A DNA stretch of 51,332 nucleotides from Archaeoglobales archaeon (lineage in GTDB: Archaea > Halobacteriota > Archaeoglobi > Archaeoglobales > Archaeoglobaceae). A program made the position numbers and the translations under genes. The stretch lies in NCBI GenBank assembly GCA_030055595.1, contig JASFYH010000011.1:1-51332 (forward strand), given 5' to 3'. Each line of letters starts with the position of its first letter. Position 1 is the first letter of the stretch. The notes beneath the pieces are model-generated. The model was not told the DNA's origin and ran no database searches. It saw nothing but the letters and a program-made list of their open reading frames with translations. Below, one piece after another: positions 35,960 through 45,466 of this stretch.

Positions 35960-37826
35960 ACTTATCACCTCCCAAAAGGCTCGAAATATCTAATATAGGC
36001 ACAACTGTGCCATCTCCCAAGATCGTCACCCCACTAAATCCCCTAATTTTAGACAAAAGCCCAGTAAGCGGTTTTACAACGATCTCCTGCTGATCCACGA
36101 TCGAATCAACAATAAGGGCATACTTTTCACTCTCTCGCTCCACTATTATCCCTACTTCCCTCTCTTTTCCATTTTCAGACCCAAAGATCTCACTAAGCTT
36201 AAATGCGGGAATCAATTTATCTCTAACGATCAAAAATGGATTTCCATGAATACTTTTCAGGTTTTTACGATCTACATATACCGCTTCAACAACGTTGGAG
36301 ATTGGAATCGCATAAACTTGCTTTCCGACACCAACTAAAAGGGATTTGATTATAGCAACCGTTGGTGGAAGGTTGATCCTTATTTTTGTTCCCTTTTCTT
36401 TTTCCGAGATAACCCTAAGACTGCCACCAAGCTTCTCAACTGTGGTCTTTACAACATCCATCCCAACACCTCTTCCAGATATTTCAGTAGCCTGATCTTT
36501 CGTAGAGAAGCCAGGAAGGAAAATAAGTGCTTTCAGATCCTCTTCACTAATTTGCGAGCCTTCAGAGATCAGTCCTTTTTCGATTGCTTTTCTTCTGATC
36601 TTTTCAAGATCTATTCCCCTTCCATCATCCTCAACTTCTATGACTACGTTATTCTTCTCCCTTCTTGCAGAGAGTTTTATTAGCCCAGTTTCACGTTTAC
36701 CCTTGGTTTTTCTCTCTTCTGGAGTTTCTATCCCATGATCCACCGCATTTCTAAGTAAATGCATGATCGGGTCGCTCATATCATCGAGCACAGTTCTGTC
36801 AAGCTCGGTATCGAGTCCTTCCATAACAAATTCGATCTTCTTTCCAAATTTTCTTGCAAGATCTCTGACCATCCTTGGAAACTTGTTGAAAACTCTCTCA
36901 ACTTTTACCATCCTAACCTTCATAACCTCGTCCTGCAAGCTCGTGATCGACTTTTCCATTATGTTAACCGCCTCACTAAGTTCTTGGATCTCGTATTTTC
37001 CGGAGATCTGCACGAGTCTGCCTTTTATAATTACAAGTTCTCCGATCAAGTTCATTATGGAGTCAAGAACCTTTACATCAACCCTAACGCTTTCATTCTT
37101 CTTCTGAATTTGAAGTGCGGGCGAGCTCCTCTCTTTGCTTTTTTCATCTTTTTTTTCCTCTCTTGCTTTCTCCTTTTTGTTTATAGTCTCGCTAATCGTG
37201 TATTTTTCAATCTCTGCAACACCACTTAGAACTTCATCCACTTTCTTTGGCTCTCCATTTGCAAAGATAACAAAGTAGTCGCAACCTTCCTCAATTTTAC
37301 TCTCTTCAGGCTCAGTTGCCTTTAAATCACAAACCTCCCTCAGAGCTTCAAGAATAAGCAAACCTCTAACCCCTTTCATCGCACAGTCTTCGCAAAGTCT
37401 AACTTCTATTTTCAAATTCGCATTTACTTTATTTTCTTCATCTACTCTATGGTTCTCATTGGCTTCGTGATCCTCAAATGATCCAATTCGATCGTAGATC
37501 TCCTGGCAGTCCACTTCATCACTATCTTCAGACTCGATCTTGTTCAGGATCTCAGAGATCCTGTCAGAGCTTAAAAGCAAAAGATCAACAATTTCTCCGC
37601 TTACTTCTTTTCCTCTTAGATCTCCTAAAAAACTCTCAAGTTTATGGCAGAGCTTTTCGAGATTCTTGTATCCCATGAACCCCGCCATTCCTTTTATCGT
37701 ATGCATCGCTCTGAAGATCTCATCTATTGCACTCTTCTCTCCACTTTCAAGCTTTAAAAAGCTCTGATTCATCAATTCAACGTATTCTCTTGCCTCTTGC
37801 AAAAACTCGGATTTATAGTCATTCAT
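35952..37826 (-). CDS. cheA: Chemotaxis histidine kinase CheA
   Basis: 624 residues from ATG 37826; the frame runs 41 codons further upstream, but that region is the end of cheB. Domains: P1 Hpt with phospho-His42 (FRAMHTIKGMAGF), a CheY-binding-like P2 (about 170-250), a charged linker, P3 dimerisation (RVDVKVLDSIMNLIGELVIIK), P4 kinase (HLLRNAVDHGIETPEERK, DDGRGIDLEKI, GFSTKDQATEISGRGVGMDVV), and P5 CheW-like at the C-terminus. It phosphorylates CheY and CheB. It overlaps cheB by 8 bp and cheC by 8 bp. Confidence 0.96.
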   Translation of the reverse strand: MNDYKSEFLQEAREYVELMNQSFLKLESGEKSAIDEIFRAMHTIKGMAGFMGYKNLEKLCHKLESFLGDLRGKEVSGEIVDLLLLSSDRISEILNKIESEDSDEVDCQEIYDRIGSFEDHEANENHRVDEENKVNANLKIEVRLCEDCAMKGVRGLLILEALREVCDLKATEPEESKIEEGCDYFVIFANGEPKKVDEVLSGVAEIEKYTISETINKKEKAREEKKDEKSKERSSPALQIQKKNESVRVDVKVLDSIMNLIGELVIIKGRLVQISGKYEIQELSEAVNIMEKSITSLQDEVMKVRMVKVERVFNKFPRMVRDLARKFGKKIEFVMEGLDTELDRTVLDDMSDPIMHLLRNAVDHGIETPEERKTKGKRETGLIKLSARREKNNVVIEVEDDGRGIDLEKIRRKAIEKGLISEGSQISEEDLKALIFLPGFSTKDQATEISGRGVGMDVVKTTVEKLGGSLRVISEKEKGTKIRINLPPTVAIIKSLLVGVGKQVYAIPISNVVEAVYVDRKNLKSIHGNPFLIVRDKLIPAFKLSEIFGSENGKEREVGIIVERESEKYALIVDSIVDQQEIVVKPLTGLLSKIRGFSGVTILGDGTVVPILDISSLLGGDKFG

Positions 37827-38850
37827 TGCCCAGCACCTCAACAAAGTTGGCGATCTCTTCAGCGATCTCAAAGATCGGTTTGACACTGTCAACCGCTCCA
37901 AGTTCAATTGCTGCTTTTGGCATTCCGAAAACAATGCAAGTGTCCTCACTGCAAGCTATTATTTTTCCACCGAGTTCATGGAGCTTTTTCATACCTCTTG
38001 CTCCATCTTCGCCCATTCCAGTAAGCAAAACTCCAACAGCATTCCCACCGTATACTTCTGCAACAGAATTTGCAGTAACATCTACAGAAGGCTTCACGTT
38101 GTTCACAGGCTCTCCATCGAAGATCTTTATTCTCAAAACGTTCAAAGCTTTCCTGAGTTTCATATGTTTTCCACCCGGAGCGATGTATGCAACTCCCTCT
38201 CTGATCCTCTCGTTGTCCTCCGCCTCCTTTACTTCGATCTCTGAGGTCTCATTGAGCCTTTCAGCAAGTTGTTTTGTGAAATTCGGTGGCATGTGCTGGA
38301 CTATAAAAACTGGAGCGGGAAAATCTGCCGGTAGTCTCGGGATTACTTGCTCCAATGCGGAAGGTCCGCCTGTAGAAGATCCGATAAGAACACAAAGCTC
38401 TTTTCTGACATTCCACTTTTTTCTAACTACTTCTCCTCTCAATTTTCTCAGATTCTGAAGCCTTATAACATTTGGATTAACTGTTGAAGCAATTTTTATC
38501 TTTCTAACAAGCTCTTCAGCGATCTCTTCAATCCCTCCACTTGGTTTAGCTATGAAATCCACCGCACCAAGTCTTAGAGCTTCGATCGTTTCCTTAGCCC
38601 CTTCATGGGTTAAAGAACTAAGCATGATCACTGGTCTTGGTTTTTCTCTCATTATTTTCTCCAAAGCTTTGAGCCCGTCTATTTTCGGCATGTTTACATC
38701 AAGCGTAATTACGTCTGGATCCACTTTTCTAACCTTTTCTAATGCCTCATCACCGTCTCTTGCGGTGAATACCTCAAATCCCTCTTTTCGAAAGATCTCT
38801 GAAACTCTAAGTCTTACAAGAGCTGAATCGTCAACAACAAGCACTCTCAT
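37819..38850 (-). CDS. cheB: Protein-glutamate methylesterase CheB
   Basis: 343 residues. Receiver domain 1-120 with RVLVVDDSALVR and phospho-Asp in DVITLDVNMPKIDG. The C-terminal esterase has LIGSSTGGPSALEQVI (catalytic Ser), VQHMPPNFTKQLAERLN (His) and GVLLTGMGEDGARGMK (Asp). Removes methyl groups from receptors when phosphorylated by CheA. Start overlaps the cheY stop by 4 bp (ATGA). Confidence 0.96.
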   Translation of the reverse strand: MRVLVVDDSALVRLRVSEIFRKEGFEVFTARDGDEALEKVRKVDPDVITLDVNMPKIDGLKALEKIMREKPRPVIMLSSLTHEGAKETIEALRLGAVDFIAKPSGGIEEIAEELVRKIKIASTVNPNVIRLQNLRKLRGEVVRKKWNVRKELCVLIGSSTGGPSALEQVIPRLPADFPAPVFIVQHMPPNFTKQLAERLNETSEIEVKEAEDNERIREGVAYIAPGGKHMKLRKALNVLRIKIFDGEPVNNVKPSVDVTANSVAEVYGGNAVGVLLTGMGEDGARGMKKLHELGGKIIACSEDTCIVFGMPKAAIELGAVDSVKPIFEIAEEIANFVEVLGNE

Positions 38851-39209
38851 ATTCTCGCAACCTTTCTAAGCTCTTCAACAACCTTCGGAGCCTGGAAAGG
38901 TTTCACAATGTATCCCTTTGCTCCAAGTTTTATCGCCATTTTCACCATCTGCTCTTGTCCAACTGCGGTGCACATAACCACTTTAGCATTCGGATCAAGC
39001 TTCTTGATCTCCTTAAGAGCGTCTATTCCGTTCATTTCTGGCATCACAATGTCCATTGTCACTATATCTGGTTTTAACTCCCTATAGAGGTCAATCGCCT
39101 GTTTTCCATTCTCAGCTTCACCCGCAATGTCAAAACCAGCGGAGAATAGGATATTTTTCAGAAGCTTTCGCATAAAAGCGGTATCATCAACTACAAGAAC
39201 TTTAACCAC
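38847..39209 (-). CDS. cheY: Chemotaxis response regulator CheY
   Basis: About 120 residues, a single receiver domain: VKVLVVDDTAFMRKLL, phospho-Asp in DIVTMDIVMPEMNG, VVMCTAVGQE and GYIVKPFQAPK. An in-frame GTG at 39218 overlaps the AGGAGGTG ribosome binding site, so GTG 39209 is the likely start. Carries the signal from CheA to the motor through CheF, encoded just upstream with 8 bp overlap. Confidence 0.95.
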   Translation of the reverse strand: MVKVLVVDDTAFMRKLLKNILFSAGFDIAGEAENGKQAIDLYRELKPDIVTMDIVMPEMNGIDALKEIKKLDPNAKVVMCTAVGQEQMVKMAIKLGAKGYIVKPFQAPKVVEELRKVARI

Positions 39210-40011
39210 TCTTACCACCTCCTAATTTTTTAGCACTTTCACTAACAATTACAACCCCCTTCGGAGTTAACTCGATCTCCTTTCGAATTTTAACGACCTT
39301 GGCAATCCCAAGGTTGACGAATTTATCGTAGATCTTGTTCAGCTCTTCAGTAGAGATCCCCAATACGGACTCGATGTTCGAAGAATCTAGTCCGGTATAA
39401 ACCATTGTCAGAATCTGCTCCTCAATATCGGAAAGCTTCTCTTTTGGCTTTTGCTGTTCAAGAATCCTTCTTAGATAGTCTAATAGGAGTTCCAAAGTTG
39501 TTTCAGGACAAAGAATAAAACTCGTCACGACTTCTTTGTTTTCCATGTGACTCAAAGATAAAACAACTCGCGATTTATCGCCGACTGTGCGCGTATCCTT
39601 ATTCACAGATCCGATGGTATTTAAAGGAACTCTAATCTGTCTTTCAGGTGATAAAAACCACACTGCTGACTCAGTTATGCTGAAGTAACCCTTTTCCCAT
39701 TTCGAGTTTGACACTAAAACTCCTCCCCGAAGTGCCGGAGAGAGAAAATAGACCGCAAATTTATCAGACTTGATGTTAAAAGCGAGAAACCTAAATACCT
39801 GTTTCTGCTTCTCACCAAAGTTGAAATAATAGTCTTTTTCCCTTCTGATCCTTATACATTCTTTCTGAACGTGTTGAACGATCTCCAAGTCAGCAACTTC
39901 TCTGAAATCGATCTTGCTTTTTTCCCATACAAGAGATTTCTCAGTTATCAAAACCTCCACCTTTTTCCAATTCTGCTCAAAAAATTCCGCAATTAGTTTT
40001 GTTTCTGGCAT
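39202..40011 (-). CDS. cheF: Archaeal chemotaxis adaptor CheF
   Basis: 269 residues, the DUF439 family found only in archaeal chemotaxis. A beta-rich N-terminal part (EVLITEKSLVWEKSKIDF, IRVPLNTIGSVNKD) precedes a C-terminal winged-helix-like region (KLSDIEEQILTMVYTGLDSSNIE...LTPKGVVIVSE). CheF links CheY-P to the archaellum switch proteins. Its presence implies the cell has, or had, an archaellum, although none is encoded in this window. Confidence 0.9.
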   Translation of the reverse strand: MPETKLIAEFFEQNWKKVEVLITEKSLVWEKSKIDFREVADLEIVQHVQKECIRIRREKDYYFNFGEKQKQVFRFLAFNIKSDKFAVYFLSPALRGGVLVSNSKWEKGYFSITESAVWFLSPERQIRVPLNTIGSVNKDTRTVGDKSRVVLSLSHMENKEVVTSFILCPETTLELLLDYLRRILEQQKPKEKLSDIEEQILTMVYTGLDSSNIESVLGISTEELNKIYDKFVNLGIAKVVKIRKEIELTPKGVVIVSESAKKLGGGKSG

Positions 40012-40012
40012 A

Positions 40013-40474
40013 TTACTTAAATCTCTCCACTTCTCCTTCGTTTAGCACCTTGTTCAGATCTATAAGTATCAGCAGACCATCTGGCAACTTTCCAACCCCC
40101 TTCAAGAATTTTGCCTCTTCTCTTGCGGTTATTATGCTTGGCAAAGCTTCTATGTCCTTATGCGAAAGATACTTTACCTCGTTAACTGTGTCAACCATCA
40201 TTCCAATGACTGCGTTGTTGTATTCCACCACTATGATACGAGAATCGTTATCTATTTCTTTAGAGGGTAAACCAAAGCGTTTTCTGAGATTTACGATCGT
40301 TGTGATCTGCCCACGAAGATTTATCACTCCTTCAACGAAATCTGGAGCATTTGGGATCTTAGTGATTTGAGAGGGGCGAATTATTTCGCGGACTTGTGAA
40401 ATGTCCACACCATAACGCTCTTCTCCGAGCTTGAAAACTATAACCTGGACGGTCTCGCCTTTCATAGCTTGCAT
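40013..40474 (-). CDS. cheW: Chemotaxis coupling protein CheW
   Basis: 153 residues with the CheW SH3-like fold: VIVFKLGEERYGVDISQVREII, VEGVINLRGQITTIVNLRKRFGL and LPDGLLILIDLNKVL. Couples receptor to CheA. GGAGGTGAGCTC just before ATG 40474 is a strong ribosome binding site. Confidence 0.94.
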   Translation of the reverse strand: MQAMKGETVQVIVFKLGEERYGVDISQVREIIRPSQITKIPNAPDFVEGVINLRGQITTIVNLRKRFGLPSKEIDNDSRIIVVEYNNAVIGMMVDTVNEVKYLSHKDIEALPSIITAREEAKFLKGVGKLPDGLLILIDLNKVLNEGEVERFK

Positions 40475-40491
40475 GAGCTCACCTCCAAAAA

Positions 40492-42882
40492 TTAAAGTTT
40501 GAAATTCTCTGAGATCGCCTTTAGCGTTTCGTTTGCAATTCCGTTTATTTTCTCAACACTTGTGCTAACCTGCTGAACCGCTGCGGTTTGTTCCTCGATC
40601 GCTGCAGAGGTCTCTTCACTGCTCGCTGCATTCTCCTCTGCAGTTGAAGCGACTTCCTCGAAACTTCTTGCGATCTGCTCGATCTTTGCAACCCCCTCTT
40701 TAGCCCTATTTGCTATGGAATTGATCATCTCACCGATTGCGTTGATCAGATCCGCTATATCTTTTGCCTTACTCAAGGCTATTCCAATCTCCTTGCTTCC
40801 AATTTCTGAATCCGAGCGAACTTTTAAGATCGCATCGATCACCTTCCTCGTTTCATCCTGAACGCTTCGAACGATCTCCGCAATTTCTTCGGTGCTCTTT
40901 CTGCTCTCTTCAGCAAGCTTTCTAACTTCGTCAGCAACAACAGCAAAGCCACGCCCATGCTCACCCGCCCTTGCTGCTTCTATTGCAGCATTCAGAGCCA
41001 ATAGATTCGTCTGATCTGCTATTGACTTTATTCTCTCTGTTACTTTCCCTATGTTTCTTACAGCGGTTTCAAGGGCTTCGACGATCTTTGCGGTCTTTTC
41101 GATTTCTGAAACGATCTTTGAAAGTTTTTCAAGACTCTTCTGCCCAGTTTCACTCGTTTCATTGGCACTGTTAATAGCGATGTCCGCCTTTTTTGTCGCA
41201 TCACTTGCGATCTTGTCCAGTTCTTTGAACAACTGCTCAGCGGATTTAACGTCCGCAAGAGACGAATTTGCCAACCGAGACAGGTTTTCGCTACCTGTTG
41301 AGATCTGCTGTGAAGCACTACTGATCTGCTCCATTCCCGCATTTAACTGATTTATCGCTTCACTCGATTCCCTAAGCAACTTCGTAGTCTCATTCATGCC
41401 TTCATATATACTTTTGACGATCTGCTGAAGTCTTTCCGCAAACTCGTTAAAGGCGTTGAAGGTTTCACCGAACTCGTCTTCTCTTAGCTTTTGCAATCTT
41501 ACCCCGATCTCTCCATCGTAAAGCTTTCTTATTCCATTGCTCAGTGAAGCAAGGCATTTTCCAGTATAAGCAAGCATTTCCTCGATTTCCTTCTCCTTGT
41601 TCTTCAACTCCGTTAGGTCTTCAAGGGTTTCAATAGCGCCAATTATTTTTCCTTTAATGTATACAGGAGATGCGGTAATTCGAACAAAAACTCTTTTACC
41701 GTCTCTTGTTTCAATTTGAGACTCAGCTATGTATGCATTTTCAAGGATCTTTGATCTTGTAATAGTTTTGTAGAATTTTTCAGCATCTTTGGGATTCTCC
41801 AAAATTAGATCAGCCATTACTGGGCGCTTCTCCTTATAAAAAGCCACCCATGCCTTGTCAGTGCCAACGATTTCTTCAGCCTTTACCCCTGTGAGCTCCT
41901 CACAGGCTTTATTCCAGTAAACGATCTTGTGCTGTGGATCCATAAAGAAGGCTGCAACCGGGAGCCTGTCTATGATCTCTTTCAATTCTTCTTCTTTCTC
42001 CTTCAGCACAGTAATGTCGTTGAATACCTCAATGTAGCCAGTAAACTTTCCATCAACAAAAACTGGATAGATCGAAGCTGAGGAGACAAATTCACTTCCA
42101 GTTGCGGTTTTCAATTTCAGTTCAACGTTCTCTATCTTTTCTCTCTTCCTTATTGCCTCCAAAAGCTTTTTAGCTGAATCTTTTTGGTTTTCTTGGACTT
42201 TAGCTATATCGACTGGCTTTTTACCTATAAGTTCATCTGGACTCCCAAACCCGCCGAGCTTGGCAGCATTGAAATTGGCATATTTTATAAGTCCGTCTTC
42301 GCCAACGAAGATCACGTAGCCCGGCATCGCCTTGATGATCTCCTTTACCATCTGAAAAGCCTTCTTTGCCTCCTCCTCGCGTTTCTTTAGCTCTCTAATG
42401 TCCATATAATAACCAACCAAGCCTACAATCTCCCCGCTAATGTAAACGGGAGAGAATGACATGATCGTGTGCATTTCTCCGATGTTTGTGGGCATTGTCA
42501 ACTCTTTTCCTTCAACTTTGATCCCCTTTTCCAGTGCAATTTCCGCAAATGCCTTCTTACCCCCTCCCAGTCCGAGTTCAGTTGGAGTTTTTCCTATAAT
42601 TTCGTCCAGTTTTACTCCATAGAATTCCGCTGAATTCAGGTTTGCATACTCGATCCTCCCTTCTTTGTTCAAAAAGAAGAAAAACAACGGTTTCGGTATT
42701 TGCTTTATTAGTTCGAATGTAAACTTTTTCGTCTTCTCAAGCTCTCTATCCCTTTCCTCAAGAGCCTTCTTCAGCTTAGCCACTTCTCCGTCTCCGCCCC
42801 CTGTGGATTCAAGTATGGATCTGAACTTCCTTAAAAACTCCTCATTTCCAAAAAGGCTTATAATCTTTTGCATGTCATCCAT
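40492..42882 (-). CDS. Cytoplasmic methyl-accepting chemotaxis protein with three PAS domains
   Basis: 796 residues. A short N-terminal coil (20-50) precedes PAS1 (about 50-165; [17 protein letters not shown]), PAS2 (about 175-290; [15 protein letters not shown]) and PAS3 (about 300-430; [15 protein letters not shown]). A HAMP-like linker ([20 protein letters not shown]) leads to the MCP signalling hairpin with tip [25 protein letters not shown]. There is no membrane segment, so it must sense an internal signal such as redox state or a metabolite. First gene of the che operon; an A/T-rich promoter region precedes ATG 42882. Confidence 0.93.
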   Translation of the reverse strand: MDDMQKIISLFGNEEFLRKFRSILESTGGGDGEVAKLKKALEERDRELEKTKKFTFELIKQIPKPLFFFFLNKEGRIEYANLNSAEFYGVKLDEIIGKTPTELGLGGGKKAFAEIALEKGIKVEGKELTMPTNIGEMHTIMSFSPVYISGEIVGLVGYYMDIRELKKREEEAKKAFQMVKEIIKAMPGYVIFVGEDGLIKYANFNAAKLGGFGSPDELIGKKPVDIAKVQENQKDSAKKLLEAIRKREKIENVELKLKTATGSEFVSSASIYPVFVDGKFTGYIEVFNDITVLKEKEEELKEIIDRLPVAAFFMDPQHKIVYWNKACEELTGVKAEEIVGTDKAWVAFYKEKRPVMADLILENPKDAEKFYKTITRSKILENAYIAESQIETRDGKRVFVRITASPVYIKGKIIGAIETLEDLTELKNKEKEIEEMLAYTGKCLASLSNGIRKLYDGEIGVRLQKLREDEFGETFNAFNEFAERLQQIVKSIYEGMNETTKLLRESSEAINQLNAGMEQISSASQQISTGSENLSRLANSSLADVKSAEQLFKELDKIASDATKKADIAINSANETSETGQKSLEKLSKIVSEIEKTAKIVEALETAVRNIGKVTERIKSIADQTNLLALNAAIEAARAGEHGRGFAVVADEVRKLAEESRKSTEEIAEIVRSVQDETRKVIDAILKVRSDSEIGSKEIGIALSKAKDIADLINAIGEMINSIANRAKEGVAKIEQIARSFEEVASTAEENAASSEETSAAIEEQTAAVQQVSTSVEKINGIANETLKAISENFKL

Positions 42883-42975
42883 AGCACCACCGAATTACGG
42901 TTAGGGAAATAAAAAATAAAATTTTCTTTGTAAACTTTAATTCTTTTAATGTAAGTGCACTTTAGAAATTACTGT

Positions 42976-43860
42976 CTAAAAATGCGCATAACCCCGAAAC
43001 TCCACTGGCTTTCTTCCAATAAAAACCCCGCTTCCTTCCTCAATTCTACCTATTTCAATCCCTAAATGGCTGTCCTCAGCGGTGAACAGAAGCTCGTAAT
43101 CACCACCGCCGTAAAGAAAGAGCTCAAGAGCCTTCTCCTTGTCAACGTATTCAGTTAAATGAGACAGATCAAGCTTTTCAGGCTCGATCACAACTTTAAC
43201 ATTGCTTGCCCACGATAAAAGGTGAGCAGAAATTGCAAGGCTGTCGCTTATGTCCGTCAGAGAATTAGCAAATTCAGCAATTCTCAAACCCTCTTTTATC
43301 CTTGGCTCAGGTGTGTAAAGCCTATCAGCATATGGCAGATCTTGCCTTTCAAACCCCTCTTCGAGCATTTCAAGACAGAGCTGAGCCTTGCCGAGAGGAG
43401 CGGTGATAAAAAGCCTGTCCCCAACTTTAGCATTTGCTCTTGTTATGATTCTATTAGCAGATCCAACAGCAAAACCAGCAATGGTCAGAATAGGAGAGAA
43501 ATCGATGTCCCCTCCAGCGACTCGAACGTCAAAGCGTTCTGCCCAATCCTTAATGCCCCTCATAATGCTTCTAAAGAGTTCCTCATCAGCTTTTTTCATC
43601 GAAATCGAGTTTAGAAAAACCATGGGCTTAGCTCCACTTCCCGCCAGATCTGAAAGTGCCACAGCGACCGCCATCTTTCCGAATTCCTCAGGCTCCATGA
43701 ACTTCGGAAAATCACTTAGCTCGTTGACAGTATCGCATGTAAACACAAGAAACTCCTTGCCAAAGCGAAGGAAAGCTGAATCGTGCTTACCAGCGGGCAC
43801 ATCTAAGGCTTCTTTGCCAAAAAGCTCTTCAACTATTTTAAGCAGTTCGAACTCTCTCAT
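42976..43860 (-). CDS. thiL: Thiamine-monophosphate kinase-like protein (ThiL/AIR synthase fold)
   Basis: 294 residues from ATG 43860; the upstream in-frame extension lies inside nep1. AIR-synthase/ThiL pattern: EFLVFTCDTVNELSDFP, VAVALSDLAGSGAKPMVFLNS, VRVAGGDIDFSPILTIAGFAVG, LTDISDSLAISAHLLS and GGGDYELLFTAED. The late GGGDYELLFT is characteristic of ThiL, which phosphorylates thiamine phosphate to the diphosphate. The early motif, usually GDDAA, reads GKHDSAF, so one of the two Asp metal ligands is changed. It overlaps nep1 by 23 bp. Confidence 0.8.
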   Translation of the reverse strand: MREFELLKIVEELFGKEALDVPAGKHDSAFLRFGKEFLVFTCDTVNELSDFPKFMEPEEFGKMAVAVALSDLAGSGAKPMVFLNSISMKKADEELFRSIMRGIKDWAERFDVRVAGGDIDFSPILTIAGFAVGSANRIITRANAKVGDRLFITAPLGKAQLCLEMLEEGFERQDLPYADRLYTPEPRIKEGLRIAEFANSLTDISDSLAISAHLLSWASNVKVVIEPEKLDLSHLTEYVDKEKALELFLYGGGDYELLFTAEDSHLGIEIGRIEEGSGVFIGRKPVEFRGYAHF

Positions 43861-44485
43861 ATTCCGAAAGAGTTTTGCTCGTAACATAAAGGCTTGAGTA
43901 GCTCTCTCTGCCCAAACTAACAGCTTTGAAGTTTCCAAGCTCTCTGAGAGTGCTCTCAAAGAAATCTCCGTGGGCAAAGGCTCCTATGCAGATCGCAGTC
44001 TCACCCTTTAAAAACTCAGGGCTGAACTTATCCCCTTTTTCGCTTAAAAGCACCACATTTTTTCCCTTAACAAGGTCGGACAGCTTTAAATCAACTATTT
44101 CGAGCAAATTTTTCCCATTGCCCCTTATAGCTTTATCCCTAAACAGATTTTCCATTAAACCGACAAATCTGTTGTAATTCCTTGGCAATCTCGTCTCCAC
44201 AGCAACTTTTATGATCATTCCGCCAATTGTGTGAACATAGACTTCAAAATTTTTCCTCATCGGCGAGTCGAGCAGTAAAAGTAAGCATTGATGCACAATA
44301 TCGGGTCTTCCTCTTTTTTCTCTGAACTTCAGTCTTTCCATGGCTGAATGATGCTTTGAGTCATCAAGCAAAATTTCAGAGACCTTTTTTCTTCTCCTTC
44401 GAGCATCTGAGACCACTGCGGAGTGATTTCTGATCTCTGCTGGCACAATTTCAAGGCTTGCCTCAAGAAAAATAAAGCAATCCAT
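43838..44485 (-). CDS. nep1: 16S rRNA pseudouridine N1-methyltransferase Nep1
   Basis: 215 residues of the SPOUT-class Emg1/Nep1 family, which methylates a hypermodified pseudouridine of small-subunit rRNA. ATG 44485 gives MDCFIFLEASLEIVP. Then ILLDDSKHHSAMERL, KRGRPDIVHQCLLLLLDSP, VEVHT-like YVHTIGG, RLPRNYNRFVGLMENL and the SAM-knot region TAICIGAFAHGDFFES...VSLGRESYSSLYV. Archaeal length and motifs are complete. Confidence 0.92.
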   Translation of the reverse strand: MDCFIFLEASLEIVPAEIRNHSAVVSDARRRRKKVSEILLDDSKHHSAMERLKFREKRGRPDIVHQCLLLLLDSPMRKNFEVYVHTIGGMIIKVAVETRLPRNYNRFVGLMENLFRDKAIRGNGKNLLEIVDLKLSDLVKGKNVVLLSEKGDKFSPEFLKGETAICIGAFAHGDFFESTLRELGNFKAVSLGRESYSSLYVTSKTLSEYERVRTA

Positions 44486-44520
44486 AGAATGACTATTCAA
44501 AGGATAAAAAATTTTGTATG

Positions 44521-45204
44521 CTACATTCTTCCAATGGCGATGATGTAAAGCGGTTGCTCTTCAGAGAGATTCAAAAGCTTTTTAAGCTCTTCATCGCTAA
44601 AAGCTCCCACGGGCACAGCCCCTAAATCCAGAGCGGTCGCCTGCAAAAGGATGTTTTGAGCAACATGTCCAACTTCGAAGTGCACATAGCGCACGCCCCT
44701 CTCGCCATACTTTGCAGTTGTTCTCTCGTAAATTGCGGTTATTACGATGTCAATTGCAGCATTTTTCACGCATTGCTGACCCACAGCAATTTTCGCAAGC
44801 TCCTCTCTTTTGTCTCCGTCCAAAACTCTTACGATCGAATGATTTTGCGGAACATATCTGTAAACTCCTTCCTTAACGCCTTCAACTCTGCCTACGACTA
44901 CGAAAACTTCGAGCGGGTAAAGCGCTCCCGCTGAAGGTGCGGTTCTAAAGCCACGAGGATCTGTGATGCCCTGCGCCGCCCACAAAAGCTGTGAAAGCTC
45001 TTTGATTGTAATGGGCTCATTGCTGTATTCCCTTATAGATCTTCTTTCAGCCAATGTCTTCTCCAAGGACTTCTTACCGTCTAAAGTCGGTTCTGGAAGT
45101 TTTATGAACTCACTTGAATTGTGATCCAATAATTTTCTCTCTTCCACCGGCTGGACACAGCATGCAAATATAAAGCCGAAGAGTAGTAAGAACAATTTCT
45201 TCAT
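44521..45204 (-). CDS. SagB-type nitroreductase-family lipoprotein
   Basis: About 227 residues from ATG 45204. The N-terminus KKLFLLLFGFIFACCVQP is a lipoprotein signal with lipobox-like FAC, so the enzyme would be anchored outside the membrane. The rest is the SagB/ThcOx FMN oxidoreductase fold: LAERRSIREYSNEPITIKELSQLLWAAQGI, TAPSAGALYPLEVFVVV, HVAQNILLQATALDLGAVPVGAF and EEQPLYIIAIG. SagB homologs oxidise peptide azolines, but no cyclodehydratase is nearby; the substrate is unknown. Its 3' neighbour is nep1 (36 bp). Confidence 0.85.
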   Translation of the reverse strand: MKKLFLLLFGFIFACCVQPVEERKLLDHNSSEFIKLPEPTLDGKKSLEKTLAERRSIREYSNEPITIKELSQLLWAAQGITDPRGFRTAPSAGALYPLEVFVVVGRVEGVKEGVYRYVPQNHSIVRVLDGDKREELAKIAVGQQCVKNAAIDIVITAIYERTTAKYGERGVRYVHFEVGHVAQNILLQATALDLGAVPVGAFSDEELKKLLNLSEEQPLYIIAIGRM

Positions 45205-45214
45205 GTTAAAAAAT

Positions 45215-45403
45215 TTAACTTTTGTGTTCATTAGCTTTTTGTCGATTATCAAGAAGCTTTCGCATATTTTCGTAGCATATGTCAAAAAATTCAATAAAAT
45301 TAAAAAAATGAGAAGAGCCCATAAAAAATTTTGAACACTGCCTGCAACTTTCTCCGATCATAGATTTTCGGGGAATTTTTCCTCGATCAGTATTTTCATT
45401 CAC
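45215..45403 (-). CDS. Possible small Cys-containing protein upstream of the nitroreductase
   Basis: A 62-codon frame from a GTG at 45403 reaches to 11 bp before the nitroreductase ATG. It contains GESCRQCSKFF (a CxxC) and a later Cys in DICYENMRK and ends in a charged tail. No family is recognised and there is no ribosome binding site, though a TATA-like A/T tract lies upstream on the minus strand. It may be a genuine small co-transcribed protein or a chance frame. If it is not coding, 45205-45500 holds only promoters. Confidence 0.3.
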   Translation of the reverse strand: MNENTDRGKIPRKSMIGESCRQCSKFFMGSSHFFNFIEFFDICYENMRKLLDNRQKANEHKS

Positions 45404-45466
45404 TATTCAATATAATCATTTGAAATTATTTTAAAGATTAATCTATAAAATATTATTTAGCGTAAA

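Noticed and set aside
37827-37949. 41-codon N-terminal extension of CheA
   Set aside because: It lies entirely inside cheB, and the conserved Hpt domain begins at the ATG at 37826.
38244-38458. Long plus-strand frames across cheB (37727-38458)
   Set aside because: They are shadows of cheB, with Ser/Pro/Phe-rich translation and no recognisable domain.
43861-43977. 39-codon N-terminal extension of ThiL
   Set aside because: It is the end of nep1 read in another frame; family N-termini start at MREFELL.
45205-45219. Inverted repeat GTTAAA/TTTAAC as an operator
   Set aside because: A/T-only arms with a 3-nt spacer in promoter-like DNA are expected by chance here.
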